From the NCBI RefSeq assembly GCF_039871975.1, contig NZ_JBDPLL010000001.1: a stretch of 64,000 bases of DNA; one strand, 5' to 3'. Position 1 is the stretch's first letter. Each line of letters begins with the position of its first letter. The translations under genes and the position numbers were made by a program. This document shows, in pieces, positions 54,542 through 63,771 of this stretch. Under the pieces are notes generated by a model. That model did not search any database. It saw only the letters and a list, made by a program, of their open reading frames with translations, and had not been told where the DNA came from. Source of the DNA: Trichormus_B sp936914905. Its GTDB lineage: Bacteria > Cyanobacteriota > Cyanobacteriia > Cyanobacteriales > Nostocaceae.

Positions 54542-55642
54542 ATGAAATATACCCAGGTTCAAAAAATTAGTGTCATTTTCTATTCTATACTGCCATCTCC
54601 ATATCAAAGAGATTTATTCTACGCCATATCTCAACATCCTGGTATAAAGTTAAAAATTTTATACTTAGAATCAGCCTGTACCGATTCTCCTTGGCCGGAA
54701 AAACCCTTGAAACCTTATGAACAAGTATTAACAGGGTTTCATTTAGCTTGGGGTTTATCCCGATTTCATTTTAACTGGCATTTTCCATCAACCACTGAAG
54801 TTGATGTGGTGGTGCTAAATGGCTATATGAATGTAACTACTCAATTGTTACTGAGATTGCACGCTCAAAAAATTCCTTGTATTTTTTGGGGTGAAAAAAT
54901 GGTGGGTAGTTCACAGGGAATTAAAGAAAAATTACAAAAATACTTAGCAGATAGTTTAAAATATTGTCGAGCGATCGCTGCCATTGGCACTAAAGCACAA
55001 CAAGACTACCAACAACGTTTTCCTGCTCAGCCTATTTTTAACATTCCTTACTATTGTGATTTAAGTACTTTTAGCCAAGATTTACCCCAGCGTCCACGCA
55101 ATCCCGTTACTATTCTATTTTGTGGTCAGATGATTGCCCGCAAAGGAGTTGATGTTCTCATTCAAGCATTTGATAATCTGATTCAAGCTGGTTTAGATGC
55201 TCGTTTATTGCTGGTCGGAAGAGAAGCAGAACTTCCTCAATTGTTAGAATTATTACCCATAATAACTCTGCGAAAAATTGAATACGCAGGATTTCAATCT
55301 CCTGAAAATTTGCCTCATTTTTTCCGAGAAGCTGATATATTTGTCTTACCTAGTCGATATGATGGCTGGGGAGTAGTTGTTAATCAAGCTCTTGGGGCTG
55401 GATTACCTATTATTTGTTCTCATAAAGTTGGTGCTGCTTATGATTTAGTTGAAACGGGTAAAAATGGCTTTCTATTTCCATCAGGTGATGTTGTTAGTCT
55501 AACTGAAATTTTCATATATTATTTAAACAATCCAGAAACAATTGCAGCCGCAAGCGAACAATCACTAAAAAAAGCAATTAATTTCTCGTTACAGGCTGGT
55601 GCAGAAAGTTGGATTGAAGTTTTTCAAAAACTAGCTCGATAG
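54542..55642 (+). CDS. Glycosyltransferase family 4
   Basis: A 366-aa GT-B enzyme. ISVIFYSILPSPYQRDLFYA is the N-terminal acceptor domain start; the C-terminal part has VTILFCGQMIARKGVDVLIQ and FVLPSRYDGWGVVVNQALGA, in which GWGVVVNQALG is the donor site (Asn in place of the more usual E before QAL is seen in some members). The start follows 221 bases without a gene. It is followed after 54 bases by another GT4. Confidence 0.9.
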   Translation: MKYTQVQKISVIFYSILPSPYQRDLFYAISQHPGIKLKILYLESACTDSPWPEKPLKPYEQVLTGFHLAWGLSRFHFNWHFPSTTEVDVVVLNGYMNVTTQLLLRLHAQKIPCIFWGEKMVGSSQGIKEKLQKYLADSLKYCRAIAAIGTKAQQDYQQRFPAQPIFNIPYYCDLSTFSQDLPQRPRNPVTILFCGQMIARKGVDVLIQAFDNLIQAGLDARLLLVGREAELPQLLELLPIITLRKIEYAGFQSPENLPHFFREADIFVLPSRYDGWGVVVNQALGAGLPIICSHKVGAAYDLVETGKNGFLFPSGDVVSLTEIFIYYLNNPETIAAASEQSLKKAINFSLQAGAESWIEVFQKLAR

Positions 55643-55696
55643 TTTGTTTGGGTTACTGATGTTAAAGATTGTTCAAAACTTAATTATCATAATTTA

Positions 55697-56848
55697 ATGC
55701 GAATCTTATTTGTTAGCAGTAGTTCTGGATCACGAGGTGGAGGTGAACTCTATTTAATTTATCTGGGGCAAGAACTAGCAAATCGGGGCTATTCTGTGGG
55801 ATTATGGTGTTCTCAACATCCGATCATGGATGAATTAGCAAGTTTATTTGGTAGGTTTGGAGAAGTATTGCGATCACCATACCAAAACACATACAATCTT
55901 AAATTAAGATCCTTTACCCATATATTCCCCCAAATAAATCAAAAGATTATTTCTCAATGGCAAGCATTTAAACCTGATATTGTTCATTTCAACAAGCAGA
56001 ATTTAGAAGATGGTTTAGATTTACTATCCTGGAGTCATTCTTTATCAATTCCGTATTTGGTAACCATTCATATTACCCAAACTCAGGATAGCTTAGGGGC
56101 ATTGTTGGGAAAGTGGCGGGATGTAATAGCCAAAATCTCATTGAGAAAATATAGAGGTTCACTAGTAGCAATTTCCGAACATCGAGGCAAAGAATTAACA
56201 TCTTTTCTTGCTACCTCATCTGCAAGTTCGGAAAAAATAGTTGTTATTCAGAATGGAGTTACAATACCAGAAGAAACTGAACATCTAGTTAAACGACAAG
56301 CATCTCGTTTACAACTAAAACTTCATCCAGAAGAATTATTAATATTAGCAGTGGGAAGAATGGAAGCACAAAAACAACCACTGCTATTTTTGCAATGGGC
56401 TAGTCACCTCAAAAGCAATCTACCATCTGCTCGTTTCTTATGGGTGGGAGATGGTCGCTTAACTTCTTTATGGGATCAATGGGTTATAGGAAATCATGCC
56501 CAAGACTATATCCAACGCTTAGGCTGGCAAAATGACGTAACACCATATTTAGCAGCCGCAGACGGATTTTTTCATCCTGCGGCCTTTGAAGGTTTACCAT
56601 TTGCACTATTAGAAGCAATGGCTTGGTCTTTACCCTGTGTAATTACCTCAACTCTGGCGGATGAGTTAAAGTTTCCTCAAGGTGTTTATTTCGTAGCTTC
56701 TGAACAAGACCAATTTAAAGGTTTAAAGAATTTTATTAATTCTCAGGAGCGTAATGCAGTAGCAAATATTGGCTATCAAATAATCAAAGAGCAATTTTCC
56801 CTGGAAAAAATGGTAGATACCTACACATCCCTATATAGCAACATATAG
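55697..56848 (+). CDS. Glycosyltransferase family 4
   Basis: A 383-aa GT-B enzyme. MRILFVSSSSGSRGGGELYL with the GGGE loop starts the N-domain; ILAVGRMEAQKQPLLFLQWA and DGFFHPAAFEGLPFALLEAM (EGLPFALLEA with the conserved Glu) form the nucleotide-sugar site. It is part of the run of GT4 genes near the polymerase gene. Confidence 0.92.
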   Translation: MRILFVSSSSGSRGGGELYLIYLGQELANRGYSVGLWCSQHPIMDELASLFGRFGEVLRSPYQNTYNLKLRSFTHIFPQINQKIISQWQAFKPDIVHFNKQNLEDGLDLLSWSHSLSIPYLVTIHITQTQDSLGALLGKWRDVIAKISLRKYRGSLVAISEHRGKELTSFLATSSASSEKIVVIQNGVTIPEETEHLVKRQASRLQLKLHPEELLILAVGRMEAQKQPLLFLQWASHLKSNLPSARFLWVGDGRLTSLWDQWVIGNHAQDYIQRLGWQNDVTPYLAAADGFFHPAAFEGLPFALLEAMAWSLPCVITSTLADELKFPQGVYFVASEQDQFKGLKNFINSQERNAVANIGYQIIKEQFSLEKMVDTYTSLYSNI

Positions 56849-56961
56849 AAATTATAAATTATTAACTCAACCTAAAAAATAAGTTCCCCTATTTGTTTAG
56901 GAAAGTCAGGGAACTAAAGCTTTCAACTCTCACAAATTAAATAGGACTAATATTCCTACTC

Positions 56962-58407
56962 ATGAATATCTCCAGTCATCCCTACTATCCAGAACCAGGG
57001 TCTACCAATCAAAAAAAACGTTTTTCTAAGGCAACATGGTTCGGCACATTGGCCTTTCTTGCTGGCTTAGTTCTTGCATTTACAAGCATCAGCTTCGACT
57101 TGAATACTAGTTTGATGGTACGTCAAGTTGCCATTGATGTAGGGATAGCCATAGGAGTGAACATATTCTTTGATAGCAGACGGGGATGGAACAATTTGTT
57201 TCGAGCCGATTTAGCTTGTATGGTGGCTCTGTATTTCTTAACACTGATTGAATTTTTATATCCACAGACCAAGTTTGATCAACTCTTGACTCCTGAGCAA
57301 ACAAAGCAGGCTCTCGAAGCTCTACTAATAGGATTTGCAGGTTTAGCTATCGGTCGTCATATCAACTTTTTTAAGCCAGAACTACCACAGTGGTTAGATG
57401 TTAGTAACATCCCTGACAAAGCTTTATTTAGATTATTCTTAATATCAGCTTTCCTGGCATACTTTTATATGTTGATGTCAGTTGACATGAACGCTGTGAA
57501 ACTGATAGAAGCTCTATTAGGACCACGATTTGGTGTACCTTGGGGACGAGGGCCTTTAGGAGACTGGCGAGTATTTTTATCGGAATTAAAGTTGTTCTCT
57601 TTCGTTATACCTTCCCTAGCTGGTATTATCTGGAATCGTCGTCAATCATTTCGTGGTTGGCAGATATTTCTGGTGGTTTTTATCTTTGCCTTTACTTTGT
57701 TTGAAGGATTTGCTGGAGGAACACGTAATGTATTGGGCTCTTACATTGCTACATTCCTGGGAGGATATTTACTCACATTAAAACGTCCCAATATATTTAA
57801 GGTAGTGATTCCTATTGCTATAATGGGCTATTTAATGGTGTTTGCTACCCATCATATGCTTGGTTTTAGAGATATGGGAATCAGCCGATATTTAGCAACC
57901 GCAGCCTATGATACTCAGAAAGTGCAAGGAACATTAGCTGTTGACTACAACCTAAATAGTATAGGTTTATTGGTGGATGCTTTTCCCACTAAACATGATT
58001 TTTTAGGTCTGGAACTTCTGGTAGTATTCTTAACTAAACCCATACCTAGAGTACTATGGCCAGATAAACCAGAAGGTTTGAGTATATCTATTGAAGAAGT
58101 TGTAGGTGCTGATGGTTGGACAGTAGCAGCTACTTATGTTGGTGAAAGCTATATGATGGGTGGTATTGTAGGAGTAATATTAATATCCCTTTGTATAGGT
58201 GTATTAGCTAATTGGTGGTCTCGTACAGCCGCTTTTAATACTACAGGATACAGTATAGTCGTCAATGCACTGGGCTTTTTTACATCTGTAATTTCTATGC
58301 GTAGTTTGATAGCCTTGACAACATCTATGTTACCAATTCTGGGGCTAATCTTTATTGCTAAAACTTTTCCCGGTTTATTGGGTGTTAAGCGTTTACGTCA
58401 AAAGTAG
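56962..58407 (+). CDS. Wzy-like membrane polymerase (putative)
   Basis: A 481-aa membrane protein with about ten to twelve hydrophobic helices and a large loop near residues 330-380 (YDTQKVQGTLAVDYNLNSIG; PIPRVLWPDKPEGLS; TYVGESYMMGG). The pattern of many helices, the long periplasmic loop and its place amid glycosyltransferases fit an O-antigen/exopolysaccharide polymerase of the Wzy type, which links repeat units in the periplasm. Wzy proteins have little sequence identity, so the call rests on topology and context. Confidence 0.75.
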   Translation: MNISSHPYYPEPGSTNQKKRFSKATWFGTLAFLAGLVLAFTSISFDLNTSLMVRQVAIDVGIAIGVNIFFDSRRGWNNLFRADLACMVALYFLTLIEFLYPQTKFDQLLTPEQTKQALEALLIGFAGLAIGRHINFFKPELPQWLDVSNIPDKALFRLFLISAFLAYFYMLMSVDMNAVKLIEALLGPRFGVPWGRGPLGDWRVFLSELKLFSFVIPSLAGIIWNRRQSFRGWQIFLVVFIFAFTLFEGFAGGTRNVLGSYIATFLGGYLLTLKRPNIFKVVIPIAIMGYLMVFATHHMLGFRDMGISRYLATAAYDTQKVQGTLAVDYNLNSIGLLVDAFPTKHDFLGLELLVVFLTKPIPRVLWPDKPEGLSISIEEVVGADGWTVAATYVGESYMMGGIVGVILISLCIGVLANWWSRTAAFNTTGYSIVVNALGFFTSVISMRSLIALTTSMLPILGLIFIAKTFPGLLGVKRLRQK

Positions 58408-58448
58408 CTACCACAATAACTTAACTATACTATGGTGGTATTTTTTAA

Positions 58449-59612
58449 ATGAAAGTTTTACATATAATTCCTTCTATCAGCCCTAAACTCGGTGGTCCAA
58501 CTCAGGTAGTCTTGAATTTAGTGCGGGCTTTAAGAAAAGAAGGAATTGATGTAGAAATTGCCACAACTAATGACGATGACGGACTGTTGCTAAATTTGCC
58601 ATTGTTGGAGTGTGTAGAATACCAGGGATTACCAGTTTGGTTTTTTCCCCGTGCAGCTAGAATAAAAGCATTTTTACCTTCTTTGGCATTTACACAGTGG
58701 TTGTGGCAAAACATCGAAAATTATGACATTTTAGATAATCACTATTTATTTTCTTATCTTCCTAGCTGTGCTGCTGTTTTTGCCCAGTGGCAACAAGTTC
58801 CATACACAGTGAGAATTATGGGACAATTAACGCCTTGGGCATTGGCACAAAGTAAGTTAAAAAAGCAAGTTTACAGTTATTTAATTGAGAAACGTAATTT
58901 AAATCAAGCAGCTGCCATTCACTGTACATCTGTAGGTGAAATGGAGGATGCTATCGCTTTTGGAGTGAAGCCGCCAAAAGTTGTTTTACCGCTGGGAGTT
59001 AATCCTCCAAGATTAATTGGTGATGCTAAATCTCAATTACAATATCGGTATAATGTTTCTGAGGAAGTTCCTATTATTCTTTTTCTCTCCCGTCTGCACT
59101 ACAAAAAACGTCCTGAACTGTTAATTCAAACATTAGGTGAGTTAAAAAAACAAAAACAGAACTTCCATTTACTGATTGCTGGTTCTGGACAAGACAAGTA
59201 TGTTCAATCTTTGCACAAAATGGTCGCATCTCTCAATATAAAAAACCAAACTTCATTTGTCGGGTTTGTTAGTGGGTATGAAAAAGATTTGTTGTTACAA
59301 GGTTCTGATTTGTTTGTACTGCCAACTTATTCGGAAAATTTTGGTATTGCTTTAGCAGAAGCTATGGTGTCCGGTTTACCAATTATCACAACTCCAGGTG
59401 TACAAATCGCTCCAGAGATTGATGAAGCTGAAGCTGGAATAATTGTAGAAGGAGAAATAGGATCTTTAAAAAGTGCGATCGCTGATCTTTTAAAGAATCC
59501 CCAATTACGGGAACAAATGGGTAAAAATGGTCGTCTATTTGCTCTGCAACGCTATTCATGGCAGACAGTTGCTAAACAGTTAGTCTCTACTTACCAAGCT
59601 ATTGTTAATTGA
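58449..59612 (+). CDS. Glycosyltransferase family 4
   Basis: A 387-aa GT-B enzyme. KVLHIIPSISPKLGGPTQVV with the GG loop is at the start, TVRIMGQLTPWALAQSKLKK follows, and IILFLSRLHYKKRPELLIQT and LFVLPTYSENFGIALAEAM (with ENFGIALAEA, the conserved Glu) make the donor site. The gene follows the Wzy-like gene after 41 bases. Confidence 0.93.
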   Translation: MKVLHIIPSISPKLGGPTQVVLNLVRALRKEGIDVEIATTNDDDGLLLNLPLLECVEYQGLPVWFFPRAARIKAFLPSLAFTQWLWQNIENYDILDNHYLFSYLPSCAAVFAQWQQVPYTVRIMGQLTPWALAQSKLKKQVYSYLIEKRNLNQAAAIHCTSVGEMEDAIAFGVKPPKVVLPLGVNPPRLIGDAKSQLQYRYNVSEEVPIILFLSRLHYKKRPELLIQTLGELKKQKQNFHLLIAGSGQDKYVQSLHKMVASLNIKNQTSFVGFVSGYEKDLLLQGSDLFVLPTYSENFGIALAEAMVSGLPIITTPGVQIAPEIDEAEAGIIVEGEIGSLKSAIADLLKNPQLREQMGKNGRLFALQRYSWQTVAKQLVSTYQAIVN

Positions 59613-59737
59613 GAACAAAGGTGACAGGTTAAGGTTAGACTGGAGCTTGCTCCCCCTGCTTACCAAAACAAATCTCTTTGAATGCTACTCACTATCAGGT
59701 GGTTGTTAAGACTAACGAAAACACATTGATTCTCATT

Positions 59738-60334
59738 ATGAAGCGGTCATATTACCTGCTAAAAAAATATTGGATTCTAAGTTTAGCCAGTTTTAGTCTA
59801 GTTTTTCTGAGCATTATCCCTATCAGAATTGCGATCGCCTCATACCAAGCACCCCATCCCCAAGCTATTCTTACCCTTGGTGGTGGTCAAGAACGAGAAA
59901 AGTTTACAGCTGAATTTGCCCAAAATCATCCTAATTTAGATATTTGGATTTCCAGTGGTATATTCCCAGCCCAAGCCTTTGCTATTTTTGAGGAAGTAAG
60001 TGTTCCCACAGAGCGTATTCACCTTGACTACCGTGCTGTTGATACAGTTACTAACTGTACTACCCTCGTCCACGATTTCCACAACCGCCATATTAAACAC
60101 ATTTATCTAATTACCTCAGATTTTCACCTTCCCAGAGCTAAAACCATAGCTACGCTAGTGCTAGGTAGTCAAGGGATCACCTTTACCCCCATTTCTATTC
60201 CCTCCGAACGACCCAGAGAGTCTATCTTTCCCATTGTCCGTGATAGTGGACGCTCTTTATTGTGGATTGTATCAGGTCGTACCGGAGCAAGTTTCAACCC
60301 TCGTTTTCGTTCTCCATTGTATATGTCTAGATAA
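59738..60334 (+). CDS. YdcF family (DUF218) protein
   Basis: A 198-aa protein with one N-terminal membrane anchor (YWILSLASFSLVFLSIIPIR) and a periplasmic DUF218 domain. QAILTLGGGQEREKFTAEFA, DTVTNCTTLVHDF and LITSDFHLPRAKTIA are the family blocks; the Asp/Thr-rich turns are thought to bind nucleotides or sugar-phosphate. Related SanA/ElyC proteins affect envelope polysaccharide. I take the ATG at 59738, which puts the anchor at the N-terminus; the frame is open to a TTG at 59678. Confidence 0.88.
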   Translation: MKRSYYLLKKYWILSLASFSLVFLSIIPIRIAIASYQAPHPQAILTLGGGQEREKFTAEFAQNHPNLDIWISSGIFPAQAFAIFEEVSVPTERIHLDYRAVDTVTNCTTLVHDFHNRHIKHIYLITSDFHLPRAKTIATLVLGSQGITFTPISIPSERPRESIFPIVRDSGRSLLWIVSGRTGASFNPRFRSPLYMSR

Positions 60335-60350
60335 ATACACCATTAGCAGT

Positions 60351-61004
60351 TATACTCCTGGTCCACCCTACCTTTAGAAACTTTTGTGGTACTTTGTTGC
60401 TTCACCTTTAGTTGAAATTCATTGGCTGCCAATTTCATCTGTAAAGGTTGGCATACTTAAGCTGTTTGGAGCCATCCTTGGTAAGGGTATGCGTATGTGT
60501 GAGTCAAGTTGCCCTAGCGTTTAACTCTTGGAAATCATGTTTGCATACGCAAAAATACCTAGATTGATAACCTTGCACCCACAGTTATCGAAAATCATGT
60601 TTGTCTATCCCAATATGTTTATCTTTGTACTGGCAATCATGACTGGAATCAAACAGATTTTAAACTCATTCCCGTCCCTATCCATATTCAAGAAAGTAGT
60701 TGCATAGCTGCTAAATCGGGAGCATCACAATTTTCCGAAAATATCATAAATTAAATTGTCATTCTGTTAGCGAAGCGTGGCGTAAGCCATAAGGAATGGA
60801 GTGAAGTGATCCGTTGGTGAACATTGCGCTGTGCTTCATATCCTGCGGGAAGCAAGCTACAGCATGACAATAAACTTACACATTTGGGATGCTCCTGCTA
60901 AATCAGTAGTTAGTCTGGGAGACACAGTAGGAACGTGAGCTATTTTAACTCTTGGTAGTGTGACTGGACAATCTTTAGAGCCGATGATCAATGTCAACCT
61001 ATGA
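60351..61004 (+). pseudogene. WcaF-type colanic acid acetyltransferase, interrupted by a small element
   Basis: Reading across lesions gives YTPGPPYL, a TAG, KLLWYFVASPLVEIHWLPIS, KVGILKLFGAILGKGMRM, a frameshift, then VKLP, a TAG (TGG would give Trp), RLTLGNHVCIRKN, another TAG, IDNLAPTVIENHVCLSQYVY, LCTGNHDWNQTDFKLIPVPI, HIQESSCIAAKS, then the insertion 60718-60896, and VVSLGDTVG to ILTLGSVTGQSLEPM. When the element and one copy of its GCTAAATC target repeat are removed, AAKS joins VVSLG in frame. These are the blocks of a WcaF-like hexapeptide acetyltransferase. It would have acetylated a sugar of the exopolysaccharide. Confidence 0.82.
60718..60896. mobile_element. Non-autonomous element (MITE) with ISKra4-type ends
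   Basis: A 179-bp element between two copies of GCTAAATC (60710-60717 and 60897-60904). GGAGCATC (60719-60726) faces GATGCTCC (60888-60895), and a second inverted pair (ATTGTCAT/ATGACAAT) lies further in. These ends and the 8-bp duplication match those of the IS at 21738-22884. It has no transposase gene. Part of its interior (TTAGCGAAGCGTGGCGTAAGCC) is like dispersed repeats of Nostoc-type genomes. Confidence 0.85.
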
Positions 61005-61466
61005 AGAAACGGTGAATAGAGCAAGTAGAATATTTTTGTCTTCTTCCCGCACAATATGAGTAGTATTTACAAATAAGCAGTTATACTTTGACTTGAAATA
61101 TATTTAACCATAAACTACAGAACTGAACAGCCAAGGTGTAGAATATAAACATCCTATTTCTGGCATTGAACGATACAAAACAATATTCGCTATTTATTGC
61201 ATTCCAGATTTTGATAAGTCCTTAAGACTCACTGCACACAGTTAGACTATGAAATTAACACTTGGTGTTCACCCAAATGTAGCAACGAAGCAAAAAAGCA
61301 ATCAAATAAATTATCTACTTTTTAGATATATAACTAAGTATTATTAAGGTTACTGAAGTATAAATATGCTAATAGCGCGGTCAAGGATATTTGGTTATAT
61401 TATTGACAAATAACCAACTTCTAAAAATAAAAAATATTTAACTAATTACTTTTCTAATAGAAATCC
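61005..61466. promoter_or_regulatory. Non-coding leader before the Wzc-like gene
   Basis: 462 AT-rich bases between the WcaF-type remnant and the Wzc-like gene with no supported gene; the Wzc-like gene's promoter is presumably here, though I cannot pick a specific box. Confidence 0.35.
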
Positions 61467-63686
61467 ATGAACAAGCAGGATGCCAGTAGAATCTCAACCT
61501 TTGATGAAAATGGTAGACCAATAATTACACCTGAAATATTGCCATCTCAGAACTTTTCCTACTTTGAATCTGAAGAAGATGAAGGCAGTCTAAGAAACAT
61601 CTTAGCTGTTGTTCAAAGACGGGTCTTAATAATTGCTGGTGTTGTATCTGTAGTCATGGCTACTGTTATTTATTCAACACTCAACGAAGAAACCATTTAT
61701 CAAGGCAATTTTCAGATTTTAGTCGAACCTGTTAATACCGATAGTACATTAGGACAAATACCACTGCCTGATTCTACTATCCCTAAGTCTAATCTAGATT
61801 ACGAAAGTCAAATTCAGCTTCTCAGAAGCCAGGAATTGATGAAAGATATTCTGCCAAATTTACAATTTTCCTATCCTGATATTACCTATAAATCACTGTT
61901 AAAAAATTTAACTGTTCGACGGTTGGGTTCAACCAAAGTTATAGAAATAAGCTATAAAAACCAAGACCGTAGAAAAATTGAAATAGTATTAAATACACTT
62001 TCTAAGTTCTATCTAGAAAACAGTTTAGAAAAGCGCAAGACCAAGTTAAATCAGGGAGTTCAATTCGTTGAAAAACAGTTACCTGCTATCAGAAATCGGG
62101 TAGCTCAATTGCAAGAACAATTGCAAATATTCCGACAAAGATACGATTTTCTGGATCCAGAAAACCAGTCTGGTGTAGTTGCAACACAACTCCAACAATT
62201 GGAAGAGCAGCGACTAGGAATTGATCAACAATTAGCTACAGCAAGAGCCAGTTATGTAGGCTTATCAACACCACAAGGACAACAGGCAACCTTAAATGAA
62301 GCGCCCATATATAGTCAATTAGTATCTCAATTGCGGGAGTTAGAAACTCAGCTATCTGGAGAATTAGCACGTTTTCAACCGGATAGTCCATACATATCAG
62401 TATTAGAAGAAAAAAGGCAAAATATTTTGCCTCTCATAGAAGACGAGCAAAAGCGGTATATAGGGTTAAAATTAGCTGAAGCAATTACTCTGATTCAGAA
62501 ACTAGAGGTACAAAGTCAAGAACTGGCTAAAGTTGAAAGGCAAACAAAAATTAAACTTGAGCAATTACCAATTTTAGCCAGACAATACAGCGAAATTCAG
62601 CGGAATTTGCAACTAGCAAATGAAAGTCTCAATCGGTTTTTAGCTACTCGTGAAAGCCTGGTAATTCAAGTAGCTCAAACAGAATTACCGTGGGAATTAA
62701 TACAACCACCAAATCAAAGTGAATTACCTATATTACCAAATATACCCCGGAATTTATTAATGGGATTATTCAGTAGTTTAGCTTTGGGAATCGCTATTGG
62801 CTTCCTATTAGAAAAACTAGATAATACGTATCATAATATTGGCAGTCTTAAGGAAAAAATAAAATTGCCCTTCCTGGGAACTCTTCCCATCGACAGAAGC
62901 GTTGCAGGTTATCAATCTTCTTACCTCAATTTCACTTCTGGGTCAGAATCCGAATCACGTAAGCGATCTGAAGTAAATGGTTGGTTATCTAATCTTTTCT
63001 GTGGTCAGAATAAAGTCTATAACTATTATGGACAAGGGCTATTTTGGGAATCATTACAGGTTCTTTATGCCAATATTCAACTGCTCAATTCTGATCAACC
63101 AATTCGTTCTTTAACTATTTCTTCCACTATGCCAGGAGATGGGAAAACCACGGTTTCTTTCCATCTTGCACAAATAGCAGCAGCCTTGGGGAAACGAGTC
63201 TTACTTGTGGATGGTGACTTACGACGCGCCCAGGTTCATAAATTATCAAATTTGCAGAATTTGTCAGGTTTAAGTAATGTTCTTACTTCCAATATGCCAG
63301 TTGAACAGGTAATTCAACAATTAGCTGAGATGAGTTCATTATCTGTAATTACGGCTGGTTCAGTCCCACCAGATCCGGCCAGATTGCTGGCATCAGATAA
63401 GATGAAAAAACTGATGGAATACTTCAATGAGAATTTTGATTTGGTAATTTATGATGCTCCTCCCATGCTGGGGCTAGTTGATGCCAGACTACTAGCACCT
63501 CAGACTGATGGTATGCTGCTGGTGGTGAGGATAGACAAAACAGACAAGTCGGCTCTGATGCAACTTCAGGATAGCTTGATCAACTCTCCGATCAATGTCT
63601 TAGGTGTGGTTGCTAACGGGGATAAGCAAAAACTTACTAGTTACAATTACTACTATTGTGCTGGTAGGGAAGCTAGACAACCTTAA
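61467..63686 (+). CDS. Wzc-type polysaccharide co-polymerase / tyrosine autokinase
   Basis: A 739-aa protein that sets chain length and couples polymerisation to export. An N-terminal Wzz domain has one membrane helix near residues 53-72 (RVLIIAGVVSVVMATVIYS), a long periplasmic coiled-coil region (about 175-390), a second helix near 430-448 (LLMGLFSSLALGIAIGFLL), and a cytoplasmic BY-kinase domain: Walker A PGDGKT (556-561), Walker A' VLLVDGDLRR and Walker B-like LVIYDAPPMLG. The C-terminus has a Tyr cluster (SYNYYY), the usual autophosphorylation site. A Wza-type outer-membrane gene is not in the window. Confidence 0.93.
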   Translation: MNKQDASRISTFDENGRPIITPEILPSQNFSYFESEEDEGSLRNILAVVQRRVLIIAGVVSVVMATVIYSTLNEETIYQGNFQILVEPVNTDSTLGQIPLPDSTIPKSNLDYESQIQLLRSQELMKDILPNLQFSYPDITYKSLLKNLTVRRLGSTKVIEISYKNQDRRKIEIVLNTLSKFYLENSLEKRKTKLNQGVQFVEKQLPAIRNRVAQLQEQLQIFRQRYDFLDPENQSGVVATQLQQLEEQRLGIDQQLATARASYVGLSTPQGQQATLNEAPIYSQLVSQLRELETQLSGELARFQPDSPYISVLEEKRQNILPLIEDEQKRYIGLKLAEAITLIQKLEVQSQELAKVERQTKIKLEQLPILARQYSEIQRNLQLANESLNRFLATRESLVIQVAQTELPWELIQPPNQSELPILPNIPRNLLMGLFSSLALGIAIGFLLEKLDNTYHNIGSLKEKIKLPFLGTLPIDRSVAGYQSSYLNFTSGSESESRKRSEVNGWLSNLFCGQNKVYNYYGQGLFWESLQVLYANIQLLNSDQPIRSLTISSTMPGDGKTTVSFHLAQIAAALGKRVLLVDGDLRRAQVHKLSNLQNLSGLSNVLTSNMPVEQVIQQLAEMSSLSVITAGSVPPDPARLLASDKMKKLMEYFNENFDLVIYDAPPMLGLVDARLLAPQTDGMLLVVRIDKTDKSALMQLQDSLINSPINVLGVVANGDKQKLTSYNYYYCAGREARQP

Positions 63687-63735
63687 TTGTGGCTGGTTTA
63701 CTCAGCTGAAGGATACTTGTAGGGTGCTGTCGGTG

Positions 63736-63771
63736 ATAGGATTCCTTAAACACGCTCTATAGGAATCCTAT
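63736..63771 (+). terminator. Terminator after the Wzc-like gene
   Basis: ATAGGATTCCT pairs perfectly with AGGAATCCTAT around a 14-base loop, 50 bases after the stop. TTGATTTTTTGATTTTTTGA, a T-rich 8-base tandem repeat, follows. It probably ends the exopolysaccharide transcript. The last 200 bases of the window show no gene, only a fragment of a dispersed repeat (GGCGTAGCCCG) near 63950. Confidence 0.75.
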
